Shown here piece by piece: positions 58,681 through 64,000 of a stretch of 64,000 nucleotides of DNA (positions are counted from its first letter, which is position 1; each line of letters begins with the position of its first letter). The DNA lies in the NCBI GenBank assembly GCA_002404995.1, contig DHKY01000001.1, forward strand, positions 1-64,000. The letters are read 5' to 3'. The notes under the pieces were generated by a model. That model ran no database searches. It had not been told where the DNA came from and was given only the letters and a program-made list of their open reading frames with translations. The position numbers and the translations under genes are program-made. The stretch is from Caryophanales bacterium UBA4682 (GTDB lineage Bacteria > Bacillota_I > Bacilli_A > RFN20 > CAG-288).

Positions 58681-60182
58681 TAGATACGATTGTACTTTTT
58701 TGCGTTGGTGAGAAGGAATCCCTTCACATTATCAGAGAAATCTTCTTTCGATGTACGATAAGACCAGTTATCGGTGCTCAAGGTAGAAGGATGATTGATG
58801 CGGGAGAAGTCACCCAGTGCAAGAATATCCTGGATGGGAACAACGGCTAAGAAGGATGGTCCTGCATAGCAGAGAGAATCTAAGGTTCTTGTAAGGTCCT
58901 CTAAGGTATCATCCTTATAATCGACATGATAGAGTGCGCATTCTTCTTTGACTCCCTTTTTGAAGGCGTTCAGTTTTTCTTCACTCAAATGGCTGAAATA
59001 ACCCTTCCTCGGTTCGTTGTCGTGGGTTCCAGTATAGCAGACCGTATTGACACTGCTCTTGCTAGGACGCCTCGGGTTGTTCCTGTCTCCGTCAAAGGCA
59101 AACTGAAGGACTTTCCTTCCAGGATATCCGACTGCCTTCCTGAGGTTTTTCACCGGTTCATCCAAAGTACCAAGATCTTCTGCAATGATAGGAAGGTTCT
59201 TCCGTCCTTCGAAAAGGGCTTCGCCAGGTCCCATGACCCACTTTCCGTTTCGTGCCGTCTTGTCTCCATAAGGAATCGCATAGTAATCCGCAAAACCACG
59301 GAAATGATCAATACGGAGGACATCGAAAATGGTAAGGTTATGGTCGATGCGCTGATGGAACCAAGAATAATTATCTTTCTTCCTGTAATCCCAGTCATAA
59401 ATCGGATTACCCCATAACTGACCATCTGCAGAGAAACAATCCGGTGGAACGCCTGCTACAACGGTAGGATTGTGTTTCTCATCCAAACGGAAGAGATGTG
59501 GGTATTTATAGACTTCCACCGAATCCTTGGCTAAATAGATTGGCCTGTCTCCAATGATCTTAACGCCTTTGCCATTGGCATATTTCTTTAAAGCCTTGTA
59601 CTGGGACAGAACTTCAAACTGAGTCCAGACATAGAAGAGATACGTATCCTTATGTTCCTTTTTGATTCTTTCTTCCAATTCCGGAGAATAAGTCTTATAT
59701 TCTTCATCCCACTCGTACCAAGGACGATAAGCAAACCTTTCTTTCCTTGTCCTATAGAAAGCAAAGTCATTGAATTCCTTTTCAGCAACAAACAAACGGA
59801 AGCGGGAATCCTTGCAGTCAAAACGGGAAAATGCTTTCTTGAGAAGTGGAATCCGTTTTTCAAAAAGATTTCCGTAATTGACCCGTTTCCCATCATCATC
59901 CAGACCAGAAGAAGCGATTTCCTGCTTAGTCAGCAGTCCTTTTTCCCTAAGAGCATCAAGATCAATGAAATAATAATTGAGTCCGGTAGAGGATGGAGAC
60001 TGATATGGAGAGTCACCATATGCAGTTACATTAAGAGGAAGCATCTGCCAATAACTCTGTCCGCTTTCCGATAAGAAATCAACGAATTGGTAAGCTTCCT
60101 TTCCAAAGGTTCCGATTCCGTGTTCCGATGGAAGTGAAGAGACCGGCATCAATACACCTGCTTGACGTTTCGAGATATCCAT
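58680..60182 (-). CDS. malQ: 4-alpha-glucanotransferase (amylomaltase)
   Basis: A 500-residue GH77 enzyme that transfers maltosyl units between glucans. Motifs are GVLMPVSSLPSEHGIGTFG, YWQMLPLNVTAYGDSPYQSP, FDVLRIDHFRGFADYY (catalytic Asp), IIAEDLGTLDEPV (acid/base Glu) and YTGTHDNEPRKGYF. I place the start at ATG 60182: it gives the family length, has AAAAGGA upstream and follows a TAAAAT box at 60226-60231. An in-frame ATG at 60254 lies upstream of that box. It may work with the phosphoglucomutase and ROK kinase in glycogen or maltodextrin use. Confidence 0.94.
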   Translation of the reverse strand: MDISKRQAGVLMPVSSLPSEHGIGTFGKEAYQFVDFLSESGQSYWQMLPLNVTAYGDSPYQSPSSTGLNYYFIDLDALREKGLLTKQEIASSGLDDDGKRVNYGNLFEKRIPLLKKAFSRFDCKDSRFRLFVAEKEFNDFAFYRTRKERFAYRPWYEWDEEYKTYSPELEERIKKEHKDTYLFYVWTQFEVLSQYKALKKYANGKGVKIIGDRPIYLAKDSVEVYKYPHLFRLDEKHNPTVVAGVPPDCFSADGQLWGNPIYDWDYRKKDNYSWFHQRIDHNLTIFDVLRIDHFRGFADYYAIPYGDKTARNGKWVMGPGEALFEGRKNLPIIAEDLGTLDEPVKNLRKAVGYPGRKVLQFAFDGDRNNPRRPSKSSVNTVCYTGTHDNEPRKGYFSHLSEEKLNAFKKGVKEECALYHVDYKDDTLEDLTRTLDSLCYAGPSFLAVVPIQDILALGDFSRINHPSTLSTDNWSYRTSKEDFSDNVKGFLLTNAKKYNRI

Positions 60183-60344
60183 AATTGAATCCTTTTCTAC
60201 AGAACTGAATCCGTTTTCAGAAATTATTTTAGTCTGTTTTTCGGAAATTTCCATAGTGAATTCAAAAAACAGTGATTGAAATAGTCATTTGAACAGGAAA
60301 TTGTTACAATATTCCCGTTAAAAGGCTTAATAAAAGGTGGTCTT

Positions 60345-61553
60345 ATGTCAAAGAAAACAGTCAGTTTCGAAGAGCGGGAGATCAATATCTTATCCCGTTA
60401 CTTCACAATCGATAAGGCAAAAAAGTCAAGGACAATAAACCTTTACTTTGATTCGTCCGAAGATTTGTTGGAAAATTCTCATCAGAAGGAAGAAGATCGT
60501 TTTTTCTCCAACGAAATCAGGAATGAAATCCAGAACGATCTTGCTAAAAGGCCAAGTACTTATCGTGCCGATATCGTTCTTCGTGTCAAAGATTATGGCA
60601 ACAGGCAACCAGAAACCCTCAACAGCAAACTGAATGATAGCTTTTCCAGGATGGGCTATTCGCACCAGAATTCAAGAAAAAACACTTGGTTTGCAGCAAC
60701 CAGGCTGATACTTTTCGGTTTAGCCACCCTCTACCTAAGGTATTTTCTTCAGACCGAGGGCATCCTCACGGATCAGACGACCAACAAAGAAATCATCAAG
60801 GAGATTATGGATACCACAGCTACGGTCTTCATCTGGGAAGCTGTCTCAATTCTCCTCGTGACTCCGAGCGAAGATACATTGATCAATATTTCCGCTATCC
60901 GGAAAATCAAATCCATTTCCTTTGCGGATCAAGACGGAAATATTCTTCTTGTCTACTCCTCTGGAAAGGCAAAAGGAAAATACAAGCCGCTGGCTTCCTT
61001 CAAGAAAAGCGCACGCGTTGGTCTCTTGGTTGCCGGAGGAGGTCTCTGGGGCATGGGATTCACGATGCTCCTCAGCAGGATTTCCGTATTCCTTCATCCT
61101 GAGACCCTGAAATCCAGGATAACTTCGGATGGCGACGCAAAAGTCGTTTTCACCATTTTCACTATTTTCTCAACTGTCTTTATTCTCTCCTGCTTTTTCG
61201 CCGGAATCGGTGCCTTTAATCTTTATAATCATTCTTCCCGCTTCCGTACCTTGTCTATCATCGGCAATATCGTTGTCGCTCTAGTCTTTGGCATCGGACT
61301 CTATGCAGGCATCGCCACAGGGAACAGCAAGCTGATTATCCAATGCGGATTCACGTTCTTCTTCCTCATCGTTTCTGTTCTTTCTTCTTTGCTTCAGATG
61401 CAAAAGAGAACCAACATCAGGGATACTTCGCTTGTCGTCAAACTGGAAACTGCCCAAAACAAGAGGCAGGATGACATCGAAAAACGAGTTGCTGAAATCC
61501 AGAAACGCCAGAAGCAGGAAGCCAAAGAAGAGAAAAAGCACCACAGGAAATGA
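60345..61553 (+). CDS. Unknown membrane protein with a soluble N-terminal domain
   Basis: A 402-residue protein. Residues 1-110 are soluble and charged, with repeated Ser/Glu/Arg. Helices lie near 117-135, 155-172, 225-250, 268-295, 304-325 and 330-350. A basic/acidic coiled tail (about 365-402, ending KEEKKHHRK) follows. AAGGTGG precedes the ATG and a TACAAT lies upstream. It overlaps the next membrane gene by 4 nt. No family recognised; the pair could form one membrane complex. Confidence 0.6.
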   Translation: MSKKTVSFEEREINILSRYFTIDKAKKSRTINLYFDSSEDLLENSHQKEEDRFFSNEIRNEIQNDLAKRPSTYRADIVLRVKDYGNRQPETLNSKLNDSFSRMGYSHQNSRKNTWFAATRLILFGLATLYLRYFLQTEGILTDQTTNKEIIKEIMDTTATVFIWEAVSILLVTPSEDTLINISAIRKIKSISFADQDGNILLVYSSGKAKGKYKPLASFKKSARVGLLVAGGGLWGMGFTMLLSRISVFLHPETLKSRITSDGDAKVVFTIFTIFSTVFILSCFFAGIGAFNLYNHSSRFRTLSIIGNIVVALVFGIGLYAGIATGNSKLIIQCGFTFFFLIVSVLSSLLQMQKRTNIRDTSLVVKLETAQNKRQDDIEKRVAEIQKRQKQEAKEEKKHHRK

Positions 61554-62428
61554 AAATCTTTCAGCGGACAAGGAAGTTCTTCTTCTCCTATTTCTACTTT
61601 ATCCTTCTTCCCATCGCAATCAGGAGGGTAGGATATTCCTTTGCTAGGCTTCTGACCTATTTTGGTAGGAGAGCAGGCAGCCTTTATCTATCTAAGACAA
61701 GGAGGGAATCCCTAAAGGAAAGCCCGAGTCTTTCAAACCAGATCGAAGAATACTTTGCTCCGCTTCTGAAACATGATTTCGGTTCTGTCTTAGACACAAC
61801 CCTGCATTTCAAAGAATGGCTGACGAAGAGGGGCGGATACAAAGAGACTATCACTGCAAGTGACGGCGATGTTACCCTCCTTTCCAATTTTGTCCTTGGA
61901 CTCATGGAGTCTATCCAAATCTATAGGATCTTCGGATTTCTCTTAGAGCTCGGAACTTACTTCTTAGCGAATTTCCTGCTAAGTTTAGCTCTTCGGAACA
62001 AAAGGAAAGTCAAAAGAGGAATCAAACGCTTTATCTGCCGTCTGCTGTTAAATTCCGTCTTATCGACTGTAATCATTGCCCTGCTTACCTATCTCTTCTC
62101 GCTTAGGCCATGGCTCGGAGGTATCTCATCGCTTTTCCTCTTTGTATTCCGCCTTTGGTTCATGCTCTTTTCCGCTTGGATACTTCAAGGAGAACAGAAG
62201 GTCCGCTTTTCTTCAGTCTATCAATGGAAGAATGCTTCCGGATTCTATCTTGCCAACTTTGTCCTAAAGCTCGTTTCTACTAGGATCCTGCTCTTGATTT
62301 CCGTTTTCTTCAAAGGCGCATATTCCCTGTTTCTGCTTTCTTCCTCCTTCTACAGGTACTCAGATAACATTCTTATCTATCAAGGCGAAGGATATGTAGC
62401 CAGGCTACGGGACGGAGGACAGAAATGA
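61550..62428 (+). CDS. Unknown polytopic membrane protein
   Basis: A 292-residue protein with a basic N-terminus (KIFQRTRKFFFSY), a hydrophobic stretch near 12-38, a soluble part with TASDGDVTLLSNF and at least four further membrane segments between about 112 and 275. ATGA overlap upstream and ATGA-type overlap with the ROK kinase downstream put all three in one translational unit. No family recognised; not an obvious sugar transporter. Confidence 0.58.
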   Translation: MKIFQRTRKFFFSYFYFILLPIAIRRVGYSFARLLTYFGRRAGSLYLSKTRRESLKESPSLSNQIEEYFAPLLKHDFGSVLDTTLHFKEWLTKRGGYKETITASDGDVTLLSNFVLGLMESIQIYRIFGFLLELGTYFLANFLLSLALRNKRKVKRGIKRFICRLLLNSVLSTVIIALLTYLFSLRPWLGGISSLFLFVFRLWFMLFSAWILQGEQKVRFSSVYQWKNASGFYLANFVLKLVSTRILLLISVFFKGAYSLFLLSSSFYRYSDNILIYQGEGYVARLRDGGQK

Positions 62429-63342
62429 AAAAAGCAATCGGAATCGATATCGGTGGGGCCCACGTAAAGATAGGGCTTGTCCGAGAAGATGGAATCCTGC
62501 AGGAAAAATCATGGATTGACTGCAGAGGAAAAACCATTGAAAAAATCAGGAAAGAATCCGCTGCTTTGATTCAATCCTATGCGCAAAAGGAGAACAACAT
62601 CCTTGGTATAGGAATCGGATGTCCGGGCAGCATCGATAGCCGAAACGGCATCGTCCTTTACTCCAACAACCTGAAAAGGAAAAACATTCCCAGGAGAGCT
62701 TTTTTCGAAGAGGGAACACAGCTTAAGACAAGAATCACAAATGATGCGAATGCCGCCGTAATCGGAGAAGCCCGATTCGGAAAGGCAAGAGGCAGGAAAG
62801 ATGTCGTTCTCTTGACTCTCGGTACCGGCCTCGGCAGCGGAATCATGGTCAACGGCGAACTAAGGGAAGGCAAGGACGGAACTGGCGCTGAAATCGGCCA
62901 TAGGATTCTTTATAAAAACGGACGTCTCTGCACATGCGGAAGAAGAGGCTGTGCCGAGAGGTATGTTTCCGCAACTGGTCTGGTCTTGAATGCACAAGAG
63001 TTCATGAAACAGTATCCAAATAGTATCCTTTCTGAATCTAAAGAATTAACAATAAAAGACATTTTTCTCTTCAAGAACAAAGACAGAGCCTGCAAAGAAG
63101 CCATCAATTCCTTTGTTTCTGATCTAAAAGAAGTCATTGTCAATACCAATATCCTCTTCCGTCCTGAGGCAATTCTTCTGGGTGGAGGAAGGTCCGATTT
63201 TTCCGCTTATTTTCTGCCCGAACTAATAGAAAACATAAAAAAAGACAAATCCGGTTTTGAGGACAGCCACCATACAAAGATCTTAATAGCAGAAAGAAAG
63301 AACGATGCTGGTATTATCGGCAGTGCTTCTCTTTGGTTATAA
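62425..63342 (+). CDS. ROK-family sugar kinase (probable glucokinase)
   Basis: A 305-residue ASKHA-fold kinase. AIGIDIGGAHVKIGLV is the phosphate loop (the usual GGTKI reads GGAHV), GIGIGCPGSID precedes, TNDANAAVIGEARFG holds the catalytic Asp, LTLGTGLGSGIMVNG binds nucleotide, and GAEIGHRILYKNGRLCTCGR with RGCAERYVSA is the ROK zinc motif. Glucose is the likeliest substrate, though N-acetylmannosamine or fructose cannot be excluded. It overlaps the preceding membrane gene. Confidence 0.9.
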   Translation: MKKAIGIDIGGAHVKIGLVREDGILQEKSWIDCRGKTIEKIRKESAALIQSYAQKENNILGIGIGCPGSIDSRNGIVLYSNNLKRKNIPRRAFFEEGTQLKTRITNDANAAVIGEARFGKARGRKDVVLLTLGTGLGSGIMVNGELREGKDGTGAEIGHRILYKNGRLCTCGRRGCAERYVSATGLVLNAQEFMKQYPNSILSESKELTIKDIFLFKNKDRACKEAINSFVSDLKEVIVNTNILFRPEAILLGGGRSDFSAYFLPELIENIKKDKSGFEDSHHTKILIAERKNDAGIIGSASLWL

Positions 63343-63371
63343 AACATAGTTTTTCTTTTTTTCTATGCTTC

Positions 63372-63395
63372 TTTCTGTTATAGTAATAACAGAAA
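63372..63395 (+). promoter_or_regulatory. Palindrome over the nfeD promoter
   Basis: TTTCTGTTAT-AGTA-ATAACAGAAA: 10-bp perfect arms that contain a TATAGT -10 box (63379-63384). It is followed by purines, not T residues, so an operator is more likely than a terminator. GAAGGGGGAA serves as ribosome-binding site for 63412. Confidence 0.55.
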
Positions 63396-63411
63396 AAGAA
63401 GGGGGAATTCT

Positions 63412-63858
63412 ATGACACCGAATCTTATCTGCGCAATTGTCTTTGTCTGTCTGGCCTTCATTTTCATTATTGCAGAAATCTGTACCGTCGAGCTTGTATC
63501 CATTTGGTTTGTAGTTGGTTCGCTCTTTGCTTTTGTCTTAGCAAGGATACCTCAGGTTCCGTACTATGTTTCCATCATTTCCTTCTTTGCCGTCAGTCTG
63601 ATCAGGCTTTTCTCTTTAAGACCGATTGCGAAGAAATTTTCCCCTCATCGAAGGAAATTCAATTCCGAAGGAAGGATTGGAAAGGAATTCGTTCTACGAA
63701 AACCGATTGGAAGCAACAAATTAGGCGAAGTCAAAATCGGTGATGTCATCTACAACGCCAAATCCGTAAATAATAGGCCGATTGAAGAAGGAAAAGAAAT
63801 TGTCATCAAAGCCATCGAAGGCAATACGTTAGTTGTCGAAGCAAAAAAGGAGAACTAA
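63412..63858 (+). CDS. nfeD: NfeD-like membrane protein
   Basis: A 148-residue protein with membrane segments near residues 5-25, 30-46 and 50-68, and a C-terminal OB-fold-like domain (EGRIGKEFVLRKPIG, GEVKIGDVIYNAKS, VIKAIEGNTLVVEAKK). Short NfeD proteins partner with SPFH proteins, and exactly such a gene follows 4 nt downstream, so together they probably form a membrane microdomain or quality-control pair. Confidence 0.92.
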   Translation: MTPNLICAIVFVCLAFIFIIAEICTVELVSIWFVVGSLFAFVLARIPQVPYYVSIISFFAVSLIRLFSLRPIAKKFSPHRRKFNSEGRIGKEFVLRKPIGSNKLGEVKIGDVIYNAKSVNNRPIEEGKEIVIKAIEGNTLVVEAKKEN

Positions 63859-63862
63859 ATAT

Positions 63863-64000
63863 ATGCAGCCTGGATTAATCGTTACTATTGCAGTAGTCGC
63901 TGTCCTCTTCCTTATCATCCTCATCGTAGTGCTTTCTTCGTTCCGTGTTGTTCGGCAGACCGAAAACTTCATCATTGAGCGTTTCGGCAAATACCTGACC
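63863..64000 (+). CDS. SPFH/stomatin-family protein, N-terminus only (runs off window)
   Basis: The first 46 codons are visible. A membrane helix (about 4-25: IVTIAVVAVLFLIILIVVLS) is followed by FRVVRQTENFIIERFGKY, the standard start of stomatin/QmcA-type SPFH domains. AAAAGGAG precedes the ATG, 4 nt after the nfeD stop. The rest lies outside the window. Confidence 0.9.
   Translation, partial: MQPGLIVTIAVVAVLFLIILIVVLSSFRVVRQTENFIIERFGKYLT

Noticed and set aside
60182..60254. Longer malQ N-terminus from ATG at 60254
   Set aside because: A -10 box at 60226-60231 lies downstream of that ATG, and the extra 24 residues are not part of the MalQ family.

Overview
The window looks like chromosome from a fermentative, low-to-moderate GC Bacillota (Firmicutes), most likely a gut-type member of the Bacilli/Erysipelotrichia/RFN20 neighbourhood. 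This lineage is inferred from gene content and order, not from a marker-gene tree. Supporting points are the Bacillus-like order recU ... gpsB-rnpB and pgsA-pncC-recA-rny-ymdB-spoVS-miaB-ymcA-mutS-mutL-miaA, the hrcA-grpE-dnaK-dnaJ heat-shock operon with CIRCE-like operators, and anaerobic fermentation genes (AdhE, NfnAB). The code is standard: UGA ends many genes and Trp is UGG. Arg is very often AGG. There is no rRNA, CRISPR array, prophage or insertion sequence.

Layout. 0-0.5 kb: a truncated RelB/DUF6290-type antitoxin and a tRNA-Ser(GGA), both on the minus strand. 0.46-7.6 kb: an RluA-type pseudouridine synthase, three unrecognised genes, alpha-phosphoglucomutase, a membrane-anchored endonuclease I and a small unknown protein. 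7.6-11.2 kb (minus): recU with a MarR regulator, then nfnA-nfnB, a predicted electron-bifurcating transhydrogenase. 11.4-27.9 kb: gpsB, RNase P RNA, pgsA, pncC, recA, RNase Y behind a structured leader, ymdB, spoVS, miaB, a YlbF/YmcA protein, mutS, mutL, a MiaA-TcdA fusion, fhs and folD. 28-32.8 kb: a pair of fused ATPase-permease (MacB-like) ABC genes. 32.9-41 kb: csp, a uridine-kinase-like gene, greA, comEA-comEC, coaX, a dipeptidase and trmB. 41-45.1 kb: a possible 50-residue secreted peptide followed by a second ABC pair. 45.1-50.1 kb: the heat-shock operon. 50.2-64 kb: a tyrosine phosphatase, an orphan 477-residue protein, a small-molecule kinase, adhE divergent from a TetR regulator, degV, a DUF5662 protein, malQ, two membrane proteins, a ROK sugar kinase, nfeD and the start of an SPFH protein.

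How the genes fit together. tRNA position-37 modification is concentrated here: miaB and, in one polypeptide, MiaA (i6A37) joined to a TcdA-like dehydratase (ct6A37). This fusion is the most unusual feature. DNA repair (recU, recA, mutS, mutL), RNA decay (RNase Y with a YmcA-like partner) and one-carbon metabolism (fhs, folD) run as tightly overlapping operons. AdhE and NfnAB would handle redox balance during fermentation. ComEA/ComEC and a surface nuclease suggest uptake or scavenging of DNA. Several genes have a -10 box so close to the start codon that their mRNAs are probably leaderless.
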